Source: Maritimibacter sp. 55A14 | GTDB lineage: Bacteria; Pseudomonadota; Alphaproteobacteria; Rhodobacterales; Rhodobacteraceae | Length of the DNA: 64,000 bases | Reading direction: 5' to 3' | NCBI RefSeq assembly: GCF_003122205.1 | Contig: NZ_QEYE01000013.1 | Span: 42,648-106,647 of the forward strand | Shown here: positions 1-8,527 of the stretch, piece by piece | How positions within the stretch are numbered: the stretch's first letter is position 1 | Layout: each line of letters begins with the position of its first letter | Program-made: the position numbers and the translations under genes | Notes under the pieces: generated by a model | What the model was told of the DNA's origin: nothing | Databases searched by the model: none | The model's input: the letters and a program-made list of their open reading frames with translations, nothing else

Positions 1-714
1 GTCGCCTTCCTGCAAGGTCTGGTGACCAACGATCTCTCCCGGCTGGCCGAGGGGCCAGTCTATGCGGCGCTGCTGACACCGCAGGGCAAATATCTGGCGG
101 ATTTTTTCCTGGTTGCGGACGGGGACAGGGTACTTCTCGACACCGCCGCCGGGCTGGCGCCCGATCTGCTCCGACGGCTCGGCCTTTACAGGCTGCGCGC
201 CGATGTGGCCATTGCCAAGACCGGCCTGACTGTCACGCGCGGGTTGGGCGGACGGCCCGCCGGCGCCGTCGCCGTCGCCGACCCGCGGCACCCGGCGCTG
301 GGCTGGCGCGCCTATACCGCGCCGGAGGCGGCCCCCGAGGCTGCGCCGCAGGACTGGGACGCGATCCGCGTGACGCATTGCATCCCGGAATACCCGCAGG
401 AATTGCAGCCGGGCGAGAGCTTCATTCTGGAGGCCGGGTTCGAGCGGCTCCATGGCGTCGATCACCGCAAGGGCTGCTATGTAGGGCAGGAGGTGACCGC
501 GCGCATGAAGCACAAAACCGAATTGCGCAAGGGCTTTGCGACCGTGACGGTGGAAGGCGAGGCCGAACCGGGCACGGAGATAACCGCCGACGGCAAACCC
601 GTGGGGAGGCTTTGCACCCGCTCGCGCGGCCAGGCCATCGCCTATCTGCGCTTCGACCGCGCCGGGCCGGACATGCGGGCGGGCGGCGCACGGGTCGGCT
701 GGCAGGGCGGCTGA
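1..714 (+). CDS. ygfZ: YgfZ/GcvT-like folate-binding protein (5' truncated by window)
   Basis: The frame is open from base 1 and begins inside the protein with a FLQGLVTNDL segment typical of YgfZ near its N-terminus, so only a few dozen residues are missing upstream. The family hallmark KGCYVGQE, followed by VTARMKH, is present about two thirds of the way along (near base 469); its Cys is the conserved YgfZ cysteine. YgfZ is a tetrahydrofolate-binding paralogue of the glycine-cleavage T-protein that supports assembly or repair of certain Fe-S enzymes. The stop lies 3 bp before the convergent inositol-phosphatase gene, leaving no room for a separate terminator. The family call is secure, the true start is outside the window. 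Confidence 0.9.
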   Translation, partial: VAFLQGLVTNDLSRLAEGPVYAALLTPQGKYLADFFLVADGDRVLLDTAAGLAPDLLRRLGLYRLRADVAIAKTGLTVTRGLGGRPAGAVAVADPRHPALGWRAYTAPEAAPEAAPQDWDAIRVTHCIPEYPQELQPGESFILEAGFERLHGVDHRKGCYVGQEVTARMKHKTELRKGFATVTVEGEAEPGTEITADGKPVGRLCTRSRGQAIAYLRFDRAGPDMRAGGARVGWQGG

Positions 715-717
715 GCC

Positions 718-1512
718 TCAGCCGGGCTCGCGCAGCGTGCCGGCGAACTTGTCGAAAATGTCGGGATTGGCGGCGATGATCTTGCCATCCTCAAGGATGT
801 CGAAGCCCGGCACCAGCGGCTCGACCAGCCCGCCCGCCTCGCGCACCAGCAAGAGCCCGGCCGCCATGTCCCAGGGCTCCAGCCCGCGCTCCCAGAACCC
901 GTCGTAGCGTCCCGCGGCAACATAGGCCAGGTCGAGCGACGCCGCCCCCCATCGCCGCACCCCCGCGCAGCCCGGCAGCAGCCGGCCCAGGTCGCGGATC
1001 GTCGCGGGAAGGTCGGCGCGCCCGCCATAGGGCAGGCCGGTCGCGAAGATGCTCTCGATCATCCGCCCGCGTCCCGAGACCCGCATCCGCGTGTCGTTCA
1101 TCCAGGCGCCGCCGCCCTTCTCGGCCACGAACAACTCGTCCTTGGCCGGGTCGTAAACCACCGCCGCCACGACCTCGCCCTTGTGCTCCAGCGCGATGGA
1201 GACCGCCCAATGCGGCAGCCCGTGCAGGAAATTCGTGGTGCCGTCCAGCGGGTCCACGATCCATCGCCGGGTCGGGTCCTTGCCGTCCGCACCGCCGCCT
1301 TCCTCGGCCAGCCAGCCGTAATTCGGCCGCGCCTCCATCAATTCGGTGCGGATCACCTGCTCGGCGCGGGTGTCGGCGCGGGTGACGAAATCGCCCGGCC
1401 CCTTCACCGCGACCTGGAGCTTTTCCACCTCGCCGAAATCGCGCACCAGACCGCGGCCCGCCTTGCGCGCGGCCTTGACCATGACGTTGAGATTGGCGCT
1501 GCCCTGAAACAT
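718..1512 (-). CDS. suhB: Inositol-1-monophosphatase family protein (SuhB-like)
   Basis: 264 residues, the usual length for this Mg-dependent phosphatase family. The metal and substrate motifs are all visible: WLAEEGG (first metal-binding Glu), DPLDGTTNFLHG (DPxDGTxN) and the C-terminal EPWDMAAG (W-D-x-A-x-G). The start at MFQGSANLNV was chosen because family members begin with a similar SANLNVMxxAAxKAG segment; the frame stays open further upstream but that part looks non-coding. It hydrolyses inositol-1-phosphate and related sugar phosphates; in E. coli SuhB also joins the rRNA antitermination complex. It is convergent with ygfZ. A copy of the dispersed 3'-end repeat lies between its start and the LysR gene. 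Confidence 0.93.
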   Translation of the reverse strand: MFQGSANLNVMVKAARKAGRGLVRDFGEVEKLQVAVKGPGDFVTRADTRAEQVIRTELMEARPNYGWLAEEGGGADGKDPTRRWIVDPLDGTTNFLHGLPHWAVSIALEHKGEVVAAVVYDPAKDELFVAEKGGGAWMNDTRMRVSGRGRMIESIFATGLPYGGRADLPATIRDLGRLLPGCAGVRRWGAASLDLAYVAAGRYDGFWERGLEPWDMAAGLLLVREAGGLVEPLVPGFDILEDGKIIAANPDIFDKFAGTLREPG

Positions 1513-1582
1513 GTTCCGCTCCGATGATGAAGCCCGCTCTATAAGCCCCAGCCCGCGGAGTGCCAAGCGGGTTTTCGCGCCC

Positions 1583-1614
1583 CTTCTTCTTGCGTCAAAT
1601 ATCCCCGCCGGAGG
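1583..1614 (-). repeat. Dispersed 3'-end repeat, divergent copy
   Basis: Read on the minus strand this stretch is CCTCCGGCGGGGATATTT followed by an A/G-rich tail. It matches the copies at 41441, 44463 and 44513 at the TATTT core, the preceding C/G block and the A/G-rich end, but differs in between. It sits just downstream of the LysR gene, in that gene's orientation, as the other copies do relative to their upstream genes. This is the weakest member of the set. Confidence 0.45.
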
Positions 1615-1647
1615 CATGATCCCGCGGCCCGCAGGGCCGCCGCCCGC

Positions 1648-2565
1648 TCATCCGTCGCGCTGCAGTTTCACCGGCTCGCTGCGCATCAGCTTCAGGACAT
1701 GGGCCATGAAGGGCTTGGCGGCATCGTCGCTGCGCGTCGCGGCATAGAGCCGCTTGGTCATACCCTCCGGACCCAGCGGCCGCGTCACGTAATCGGAATT
1801 GTAGCGCACCTGCCGCACCACCCAGTCGGGCAGCACCGCCACCCCGCGGTTGGAGGCCACCAGCAGCAGGATCACCGCCGACAATTCCACCTGCCGCACG
1901 GCCCGCGGCTCCACCCCGCCCGGCGTCAGCAGCAGGCTGAACACGTCGAGCCGCGCACGGTCCACCGGATAGGTGATGAGCGTGACATCGCGGAAATCTT
2001 CGGCCACCACAAAGGGCTTTTGGGCCAGCGGATGCTGCGATGAGGCCACGAAAACCGGCTCGTAGTCGAAGAGGGGCCGGAAGGTGATCCCGGCCATCTC
2101 CTCGGGGTCGGAGGAGACGACAAGGTCGATCTCCTCGCGTGCCAGTGCCGGCAGAGCCTCGAAACTCAGCCCCGGCCGGATATCGACATCGACCTCCGGC
2201 CAGGCGCGGCGGAACTGTTCGAGCACCGGAAAGAGCCACTCGAAACAGGCATGGCATTCGATCGCGATATGCAACCGGCCCGTGCGGCCCTGGCGCAGGG
2301 CGTCGAACTCGTCCTCCAGCCCCTCGATCTCCGGCAGGATGCGCTCGGCCAGTTTCAGCAGCCGATGCCCCGCGGGCGAGAGTTTCATGGGCTTGGAGCG
2401 GCGCACGAAAAGCTCCACCCCGATCTGGTCCTCCAGACCCTTGATCTGGTGGCTCAGCGCGGATTGCGTGATGTTGAGCATCGCCGCCGCACGCGCCAGC
2501 CCGCCCGCCTGGTGGATGGCGCGGATCGTGCGCAGGTGCCGGAATTCAAGATGTAACTTCGACAT
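1648..2565 (-). CDS. metR: LysR-family transcriptional regulator, MetR-like
   Basis: 305 residues with an N-terminal winged helix-turn-helix (residues 1-60, with LNITQSALSHQIKGLE as recognition part) and a C-terminal co-inducer domain. The phrases HLRTIRAIHQ, LSHQIKGLEDQ and GRLHIAIECHACFEWL resemble MetR, the homocysteine-responsive activator of methionine genes. It is divergent from metF, the classical MetR target, with 89 bp between start codons and a palindrome beside its own start. The ATG at 2563-2565 is well placed. The symbol is inferred from similarity and context; another methionine-linked LysR regulator is possible. Confidence 0.85.
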   Translation of the reverse strand: MSKLHLEFRHLRTIRAIHQAGGLARAAAMLNITQSALSHQIKGLEDQIGVELFVRRSKPMKLSPAGHRLLKLAERILPEIEGLEDEFDALRQGRTGRLHIAIECHACFEWLFPVLEQFRRAWPEVDVDIRPGLSFEALPALAREEIDLVVSSDPEEMAGITFRPLFDYEPVFVASSQHPLAQKPFVVAEDFRDVTLITYPVDRARLDVFSLLLTPGGVEPRAVRQVELSAVILLLVASNRGVAVLPDWVVRQVRYNSDYVTRPLGPEGMTKRLYAATRSDDAAKPFMAHVLKLMRSEPVKLQRDG

Positions 2566-2567
2566 GG

Positions 2568-2593
2568 CTCATAACGTTGATGAATATTATGAG
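2568..2593. promoter_or_regulatory. Palindromic operator between metR-like gene and metF
   Basis: Perfect 7-bp inverted repeat CTCATAA (2568-2574) and TTATGAG (2587-2593) separated by 12 bp, in an AT-rich patch that stands out from its surroundings. It lies immediately upstream of the LysR start and about 60 bp before the metF ATG. LysR regulators bind dyads containing T-N11-A and usually autoregulate from a shared divergent site, so this is the best candidate site for the neighbouring regulator. Confidence 0.6.
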
Positions 2594-2654
2594 TTTGTCT
2601 CACAAGCGCGCGCGTGGCACAAGGGGCTCAACACAGTCTCGAGAGGCACAGGCC

Positions 2655-3521
2655 ATGACACCGAACGTATCATTCGAATTCTTCCCGCCCAAGACCCTGG
2701 ATGCGAGCTTCCGGCTCTGGGATGCGGTGCAGACGCTGGCGCCGCTCAATCCCGCCTTCGTGTCGGTCACCTACGGTGCGGGCGGCACCACCCGCAAACT
2801 GACCCATGAGGCGGTGGAGGCGATCCACGGCAATACCGGGCTCAATGTCGCGGCGCATCTGACCTGTGTCGACGCCACCCGCGAGGAGACGCTGGAGATC
2901 GCCCGCGGCTATGCCCGGCTGGGCGTGTCCGATTTGGTCGCGCTGCGCGGCGACCCGCCGAAGGGGCAGGGGCGCTTTCGCGCCGCGCCCGACGGATTCG
3001 CCTCGTCGGTGGAGCTGATCGAGGGGCTGAAGGAGGCCGGCGATTTCACCATCCGGGTCGGCGCCTATCCCGATCCGCATCCCGATGCCGCCGATGTCGA
3101 TGCCGACGTCTCCTGGCTCAAGCGCAAGTTCGAAGCCGGCGCCGACTACGCTATCACGCAGTTCTTCTTCGAGGCCGAGAACTTCTTCCGCTTCCGGGAT
3201 CGCGCCGAAAAGGCGGGGATCGACGGTGCGCGGCTCATCCCTGGCGTGCTGCCGGTCGAGGACTGGGCCAAGGCCAGTCGTTTCGCCGCCGCTTGCGGCG
3301 CGCATGTCCCCCGCGAGATCGACACGGCCTTCCGCCGGGCGGTCCGCGATGGCCGCGAGGAGTTGATGGCGATCGCCGTCTGCTCGGAGCTTTGCGCCGA
3401 TCTGGTCGAGGGCGGGGCGGAGAACCTGCATTTCTACACGCTCAACAAGCCGCATCTGACGCGCGAGGTCTGCGGCGCGTTGGGCATCTCCCCGAAAGTG
3501 GAGCTCTCGCAGGTCGCCTGA
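2655..3521 (+). CDS. metF: 5,10-methylenetetrahydrofolate reductase
   Basis: 288 residues, the length of bacterial MetF. It opens with VSFEFFPPKT, the family signature, and contains SVTYGAGGTTR, AHLTCV, LRGDPPKG and the late segment ENLHFYTLNK. The enzyme reduces 5,10-methylene-THF to 5-methyl-THF with FAD, feeding methionine synthase. The ATG at 2655 was preferred because homologues start just before SFEFFPP; the upstream in-frame codons lie in the regulatory region. The divergent LysR gene and the palindrome at 2568-2593 suggest activation under methionine need. Confidence 0.95.
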   Translation: MTPNVSFEFFPPKTLDASFRLWDAVQTLAPLNPAFVSVTYGAGGTTRKLTHEAVEAIHGNTGLNVAAHLTCVDATREETLEIARGYARLGVSDLVALRGDPPKGQGRFRAAPDGFASSVELIEGLKEAGDFTIRVGAYPDPHPDAADVDADVSWLKRKFEAGADYAITQFFFEAENFFRFRDRAEKAGIDGARLIPGVLPVEDWAKASRFAAACGAHVPREIDTAFRRAVRDGREELMAIAVCSELCADLVEGGAENLHFYTLNKPHLTREVCGALGISPKVELSQVA

Positions 3522-3613
3522 CCCGCATCCCGCTTATGTACCGGCGCGCGGCGCTTGCTCGCCCCGTGCGCCCGATCTAGGCTCCCCGCAACTTGAAAGG
3601 GGGAGCCTTTTTC

Positions 3614-4102
3614 GTGGACGAGTTCAACTTCGCGACCGGACCCGAAGATCTTGCCAGCCGCGAAACGCTGCTTTCGATGTCGGGGCTCGATTTCATGGAG
3701 GCGATCCTCGACGGACGCCTGCCGCAGCCGCCCATCGCGCGGCTGATGGGCTACCGCCTGCACGAGGTCGCGCCAGGCCGGGTCGTGTTCCGCGGCGTAC
3801 CGGAATTCGACGTGGCCAATCCTATGGGCACTGTGCATGGCGGTTGGTACGGCACGCTGCTGGACAGCGCGATGGCTTGCGCGGTGATGACGCGCGTGCC
3901 CCGCGGCAGTGTCTACACGACGCTGGAATACAAGGTAAACGTGATCCGCCCGATCCCGCTGGGCACCGAGATCGCCGCAACCGGCACAACCAGCCACGCG
4001 GGCCGCTCCACCGGGGTCGCCGAGGGGCGGATCGAGGGCGTTGCCGACGGCCGGCTCTACGCGACAGGCTCCACCACCTGCATCATCATGCAGGCGGGTT
4101 AG
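3614..4102 (+). CDS. PaaI-family hotdog thioesterase
   Basis: 162 residues with the hotdog-fold acyl-CoA thioesterase pattern: MGYRLHEVAPGRVVF, then NPMGTVHGGWYGTLLDSAMACAV, in which the H-G-G loop and following Asp/Ser helix form the active site, and YKVNVIRPIP. The GTG at 3614 is chosen as start because a strong purine-rich ribosome-binding site, GAAAGGGGGAG at 3596-3606, lies 7 bp upstream; a TTG at 3593 would itself overlap that site. It probably hydrolyses aromatic or medium-chain acyl-CoA; the true substrate is unknown. It stands alone between metF and a convergent AhpD-like gene. Confidence 0.85.
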   Translation: MDEFNFATGPEDLASRETLLSMSGLDFMEAILDGRLPQPPIARLMGYRLHEVAPGRVVFRGVPEFDVANPMGTVHGGWYGTLLDSAMACAVMTRVPRGSVYTTLEYKVNVIRPIPLGTEIAATGTTSHAGRSTGVAEGRIEGVADGRLYATGSTTCIIMQAG

Positions 4103-4205
4103 AATCCTGTCCCTGCGCCCTTGAACGACGCGGCGGGTTTCGCCCTCGATCCCGCGCGGGGGGCAACGGTCGATGTCTCACTCACGGCCGTATGGGGCAG
4201 GCCGG

Positions 4206-4769
4206 CTAGGCGCTCTTTGCGCGCGCCGGGTCGAGCATCCGGATGAGCGGCGTGTAGCCATGCCGGGCCACCATCGGGCCACGCTCGCGGAACATTGCGT
4301 CGTTGCCCTCCACCCCGTGGCCTTCGAGCAGGCGATTCATGAAGTTGAAACAGCAGGCCACCATGATCGCATCGTTGAGTGCCTGTTCGTCCCAGTCCGC
4401 GTCGTAGACGGCGCGCGCATCGTCCTCGGTCGCACCATCGGCGCGTTCGGTTATCTTGCGCACGTAATGCAAGATCGGCTTCAACGCCGGCCGGACATCG
4501 GCGCTGTCGATATCCGCCAAAACGCCGCGGATCGTCGCTTCCGGCACGCCATGGGCCATGGCGGCTTCGGCATGCATTCCATAGCAGTAGTGGCAGTTGT
4601 TGAGCGCCGAGACCTGCGCGGCGATCAACTCGCGTTCGCCCTGGCTGAGCGCCGATGGGCCGCGCATCACCGCCTCGTGCAATTCCATCAACGCGACGCC
4701 CGCATCGGGCCGCATCCTCAGGATATCGGGGACATTGGCGTTCTCGCCGAGGCTGGGAAACTTGCTCAT
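4206..4769 (-). CDS. AhpD-like peroxidase-related protein (carboxymuconolactone decarboxylase family)
   Basis: 187 residues, all-alpha CMD/AhpD family. The redox motif C59-H-Y-C62-Y-G-M-H66 (CxxCxxxH) is present, as in alkylhydroperoxidase AhpD and 'peroxidase-related enzymes', which use a thiol pair and a proton-relay His. The N-terminal PDILRMRPDAGVALMELHEAVMRG also fits the family. The true reductant and substrate are not known. It lies 100 bp downstream of efp on the same strand, so read-through from efp is possible. Confidence 0.85.
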   Translation of the reverse strand: MSKFPSLGENANVPDILRMRPDAGVALMELHEAVMRGPSALSQGERELIAAQVSALNNCHYCYGMHAEAAMAHGVPEATIRGVLADIDSADVRPALKPILHYVRKITERADGATEDDARAVYDADWDEQALNDAIMVACCFNFMNRLLEGHGVEGNDAMFRERGPMVARHGYTPLIRMLDPARAKSA

Positions 4770-4869
4770 GGGATCATCTCCGCTCCGGGGCGGGCAGCCC
4801 GGTGGGGGCCGCCCCTGACCGGGGCCGAGACTGCGCAGCCCCCGCCGCGCGCGTCAATTCACGAGCGCG

Positions 4870-5433
4870 TCAGGCGCGCTCGGCGTAGTCCATCGTCTCG
4901 GTATTGACGATGATGGCCTCTTCCTGGGCGACGAAGGGCGGCACCATGACGCGCACGCCATTGTCCAGAAGCGCGGGCTTGAAACTGTTGGCGGCGGTCT
5001 GTCCTTTCACCACCGGCTCGGTCTCGACCACGGTGCATGTCACCTTCTGGGGCAGCGTGACATTGAGCGCCTCATCGCCGAAATACTCGATCGTGACCAT
5101 CATGCCGTCCTGCAGGAACGGCCGCCGCTCGCCGAGGATGTCGGCGGGCAGCTCGATCTGCTCGAAGCTCTCCATATCCATGAAGACCAGCATCCCGTCG
5201 TTTTCAAAGAGGAACTGCTGGTCCTTCTGCTCCAGCCGCGCGCGTTCCACCTTGTCGTCGGAGCGGAACCGCTCGTTGAGCTTGGTGTTGTTGCGCAGGT
5301 TCTTCATCTCGACCTGCGCGAAGGCGCCGCCCTTGCCGGGCTTCACATGGTTGACCTTCACCGCGACCCACAGGCCGCCATTATGTTCCAGCACATTTCC
5401 GGGCCGGATTTCGTTTCCGTTGATCTTGGGCAT
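4870..5433 (-). CDS. efp: Translation elongation factor P
   Basis: 187 residues, the standard three-domain EF-P length. It begins [19 protein letters not shown] and carries the domain I loop KPGKG with Lys34 at the position that is post-translationally modified in many bacteria. The C-terminal YMDYAERA-like end is as expected. EF-P binds the ribosomal E site and relieves stalling at polyproline. The start codon at 5431-5433 gives the conserved N-terminus; the frame remains open upstream but carries no family sequence. No modification enzyme genes are in the window. Confidence 0.96.
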   Translation of the reverse strand: MPKINGNEIRPGNVLEHNGGLWVAVKVNHVKPGKGGAFAQVEMKNLRNNTKLNERFRSDDKVERARLEQKDQQFLFENDGMLVFMDMESFEQIELPADILGERRPFLQDGMMVTIEYFGDEALNVTLPQKVTCTVVETEPVVKGQTAANSFKPALLDNGVRVMVPPFVAQEEAIIVNTETMDYAERA

Positions 5434-5647
5434 GGAATTTCCTCGTTTGAGGTTGCTGGGAGCGTCGGGCGATCCTATATCTTGCGGACATGCGGCTGAC
5501 AAGGCGACAAGATACGGTGAATCAGACGACAAGCTATGCGTCTGGTGCATGGGTGTCATGCAATATGAGCCATACCGAATCGTCACAAATGCGCCATATT
5601 GGGCCGCAAACCGAAAATGACAAGACCCATTATACAAGGACAACGTG

Positions 5648-5965
5648 ATGCGCGATTACGTTGACGGATCGGCTTTCAACTTCGAGCAGGGGCAGCGTGC
5701 GCGCAAGCTCTTCGCCGCCGTCGTTCTGGCGGCGCTCGACGATGCGATTGCCGATGACAAGAAATACGGCAACGGCCCGGACCAAATCGCCCGCTGGGCG
5801 CGGTCTCGGGACGGTCGCGAAGTTCTGTCCTGTGCCGGGATCGACCCCAACGAGCGCGTCGTCACCGGACTGATGAATTTCGTCGAATGCGGCGTGCGCA
5901 CCTCGGTCGCGCTGTCGCGCGAGGAAAGCGAGCGCCGCAACCAGGCCCAGGCCGAGGCGGCCTGA
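5648..5965 (+). CDS. Conserved small protein (DUF6280-like)
   Basis: 105 residues, acidic and mostly helical, with no signal peptide or membrane segment. It has the look of a strongly conserved Rhodobacterales protein ([36 protein letters not shown]) that I associate with DUF6280, without known function. It is transcribed away from efp across a 214-bp AT-richer intergenic region that must hold both promoters, and it ends 40 bp before a textbook terminator, so it is a monocistronic unit. The ATG at 5648 is preferred over the overlapping GTG at 5645. Confidence 0.7.
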   Translation: MRDYVDGSAFNFEQGQRARKLFAAVVLAALDDAIADDKKYGNGPDQIARWARSRDGREVLSCAGIDPNERVVTGLMNFVECGVRTSVALSREESERRNQAQAEAA

Positions 5966-6005
5966 CGAACACGGGGACACTCCAAGTCTGAGTGTGAGTG
6001 AAGTC

Positions 6006-6036
6006 AGCGCGTCCCTGCGGGGCGCGCTTTCTTTTT
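6006..6036 (+). terminator. Rho-independent terminator after the 5648 gene
   Basis: A 10-bp stem (AGCGCGTCCC 6006-6015 with GGGGCGCGCT 6019-6028, one T-G wobble) and a 3-nt loop are followed by a T-rich run to 6036. The stop codon of the upstream gene lies 40 bp before it. It may also limit read-through of the convergent hrpB transcript. Confidence 0.85.
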
Positions 6037-6049
6037 CGCGCGCGGCGGC

Positions 6050-8518
6050 TCAGGCTCCGCGGGGTTTGACGCGGCGCGTGGGCACGGCAGCCAGCGGATC
6101 TTTGGGCCAGGGGTGGCGCGGGTAGCGGCCGCGCATGTCGCGGCGCACGTCGGCATAGGAATTTGCCCAGAAGCCCGGCAGGTCCGACGTGGTTTGCACC
6201 GGCCGCTGAGCGGGCGAAAGCAGCGTGATGCGTAGCGGCCGGCGCGCCGGCCCGACGGCGGGGTGGGTGGCCTGCCCGAACATCTCCTGCAGGCGGATTG
6301 CTATCTCCGGCGTCTCGGCGCCGTAGTCGATGGCTACGCGGCTGCCCGTGGGCGCGGTGAACTGCGCGGGCGCCAGCCGGTCGAGCGTCTGCCGCTCGGT
6401 ATGGTTGAGCAGCGCCAGAAGCGGCTCCAGAAGGTCGAGCGCCTTCAGATCGGCGGCGCTGCGCCGCCCGGTAAGCCAGGGCAGCAGCCAGTCTCCGGCT
6501 GCCTCCAGCAGCCCCGCGTCGGAAAAATCGGGCAGAGCGGCGCCTTCGGCGCGCAGGAACTCCACACGCGCCTGAAGAAGCCTTGCCTTGCGCGAGAAAC
6601 CCAGCGCCTCCAGCCCCAACTCCCGCACGCCGTCGAGCGCAGCCCGCGCGATCCTCTCCGGCGGGCAATCGCGCCAGGACCGATCCGCAAGGACGAGCGC
6701 GCCGAAACGCTCCTGCCGGCGGGTCTGGACCGCGCGTGCGCGTCGCGACCAGCGGCAGATGTCTTCCCATTCAATCCGGTCGGCATAGAGCCCGCGCAAC
6801 TCCGCCTCGGTGATCGCCACGGCCAGCCGCACGCGTGCCTCGCGCGCGTCGCCGTCGAGATCGGTGGCCACGATCAGCCGCGCACCCGCCAGCGTGTCGC
6901 CGGGATCCAGCACCGCGCCCTTGCCGCCCGACAGGATGAAGCGCGCCGCGTCGCCGGGCCGGCGCAGTCCGATCCGGTCGGGATAGGCGAGCGCGGCCAT
7001 CTCCGCCAGGCTGCGGTCAGGGCCGCGCCCACGCGGCAGGCGTCGGGCCTCGGCGCGGATGCGTTCCAACCGGGCGCGGTTGATGCCGTAGGGCCGTTCG
7101 GCGGCGAAACGTTTCGGGTCGCGCAGCGCCTCGATGCGGCGCGTGAGATCGGCCGGCGCGCCGGTCAGCGGATCGCGTTCGGCCAGAAGTGCGGCCAGGC
7201 GCGGCCCCTCCGCGCCGCTCCGGCGCAGCATATGCGCCAGGCGCGGGTGCATCGGCAATCCGGCCATCTCCCGCCCATGTGCGGTGATCGCCCCGGCCGC
7301 ATCGAGCGCACCCAGATCGGTCAGGAGCCGCCCCGCCTCGGCCAGCGCGCCAGGATTGGGCGGGGTGAGAAAGGGCAGGTCGGCCGCGTCCCTCACCCCC
7401 CAGAGCGCCAGTTCCAGCGCCAGCCCGGCCAGGTCGGCGGCCTCGATCTCGGCTGGGGGATGGGCGGCCAGCGCGCCGTCCTCGCCCGGCGTCCACATCC
7501 GGTAGCAGATGCCCGGCGCCACGCGCCCGGCCCGGCCCCGGCGCTGCTCCGCCTCGGCGCGGGTGACGCGTTCGGTCACCAGCCGGGTCATGCCTGATCC
7601 CGGATCGAAGCGCGCGCGGCGGGCGCGGCCGGCATCCACGACCACGCGGATATCCTCGATGGTGAGCGATGTCTCGGCGATGGCGGTGGCCAGCACCACC
7701 TTGCGCCCCTCCGCCGCCGGGGCGATGGCGGCGCGCTGCGCGGCAAGATCCATCGCGCCAAAGAGCGGGCGGATCGCGCAGCCCGTGGGCAGGCGGCCGG
7801 CCAGCCGGGCCTCTGTCTGGCGTATCTCGCCCTCGCCGGGCAGGAATACGAGCACGCCGCCCGCGCTTTCCGCCAGGGCGCGCGCGGTCAGGTCGGCGGC
7901 GGCTTCGGCCAGCCGCGGGTCGCGCTCGCCGGGCCGCCGCCAGGGCCGCTCGAGATAGCGGGTCTCCACCGGATGGGCCCGGCCTTCGGAGGTCACGACC
8001 GGCGCGCCGCCCATCAGTGCTGCGACGGGTGCCGTGTCAAGCGTGGCCGACATCACCAGCAGCTTCAGGTCCGGGCGAAGTGCGCCGCGCAGCTCCAGGC
8101 TGAGCGCGAGGCCCAGATCGGCGTTGAGCGAACGTTCGTGAAACTCGTCGAAGACCAGCGCGCCGATGCCCGCAAGCTCGGGGTCGGACTGGATCATCCG
8201 CGTCAGGATACCCTCGGTCACGACCTCGATGCGCGTCGCCCCGCTGCGGCGCGTCTCGCCGCGGATGCGGTAGCCCACGGTTTGCCCGGTTTCCTCGCCC
8301 AGCGTCTCGGCCATGCGCGCCGCGGCGGCGCGCGCGGCCAGCCGCCGCGGCTCCAGCATTACCAGACGGCCGTGGAAGGCGCCGGCCTCCAGCAGGGCCA
8401 GCGGTACGCGCGTGGTCTTGCCCGCACCCGGCGGCGCCTGAAGCACGGCCTGGCCGTCCTGGCGCAGCGCGCCCAGAAGGGCGGGCAGCGCTTCGTCTAT
8501 GGGAAGGTCCGCCGGCAC
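6050..8518 (-). CDS. hrpB: ATP-dependent RNA helicase HrpB
   Basis: 822 residues, typical for HrpB. The DEAH-box helicase motifs follow in order: Walker A GAGKTT (residues 31-36), motif II DEFH (124-127), SATLDT (motif III) and QRRGRAGR (motif VI), then the HA2/OB region and the HrpB-specific C-terminal domain ending TSDLPGFWANSYADVRRDMRGRYPRHPWPKDP. HrpB is a bacterial DExH protein of poorly defined cellular role. It ends against the terminator at 6006-6036 and its start lies 9 bp from the DUF3108 gene stop, so the two minus-strand genes are probably cotranscribed. Confidence 0.94.
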   Translation of the reverse strand: MPADLPIDEALPALLGALRQDGQAVLQAPPGAGKTTRVPLALLEAGAFHGRLVMLEPRRLAARAAAARMAETLGEETGQTVGYRIRGETRRSGATRIEVVTEGILTRMIQSDPELAGIGALVFDEFHERSLNADLGLALSLELRGALRPDLKLLVMSATLDTAPVAALMGGAPVVTSEGRAHPVETRYLERPWRRPGERDPRLAEAAADLTARALAESAGGVLVFLPGEGEIRQTEARLAGRLPTGCAIRPLFGAMDLAAQRAAIAPAAEGRKVVLATAIAETSLTIEDIRVVVDAGRARRARFDPGSGMTRLVTERVTRAEAEQRRGRAGRVAPGICYRMWTPGEDGALAAHPPAEIEAADLAGLALELALWGVRDAADLPFLTPPNPGALAEAGRLLTDLGALDAAGAITAHGREMAGLPMHPRLAHMLRRSGAEGPRLAALLAERDPLTGAPADLTRRIEALRDPKRFAAERPYGINRARLERIRAEARRLPRGRGPDRSLAEMAALAYPDRIGLRRPGDAARFILSGGKGAVLDPGDTLAGARLIVATDLDGDAREARVRLAVAITEAELRGLYADRIEWEDICRWSRRARAVQTRRQERFGALVLADRSWRDCPPERIARAALDGVRELGLEALGFSRKARLLQARVEFLRAEGAALPDFSDAGLLEAAGDWLLPWLTGRRSAADLKALDLLEPLLALLNHTERQTLDRLAPAQFTAPTGSRVAIDYGAETPEIAIRLQEMFGQATHPAVGPARRPLRITLLSPAQRPVQTTSDLPGFWANSYADVRRDMRGRYPRHPWPKDPLAAVPTRRVKPRGA

Positions 8519-8527
8519 GCGCCCCGG

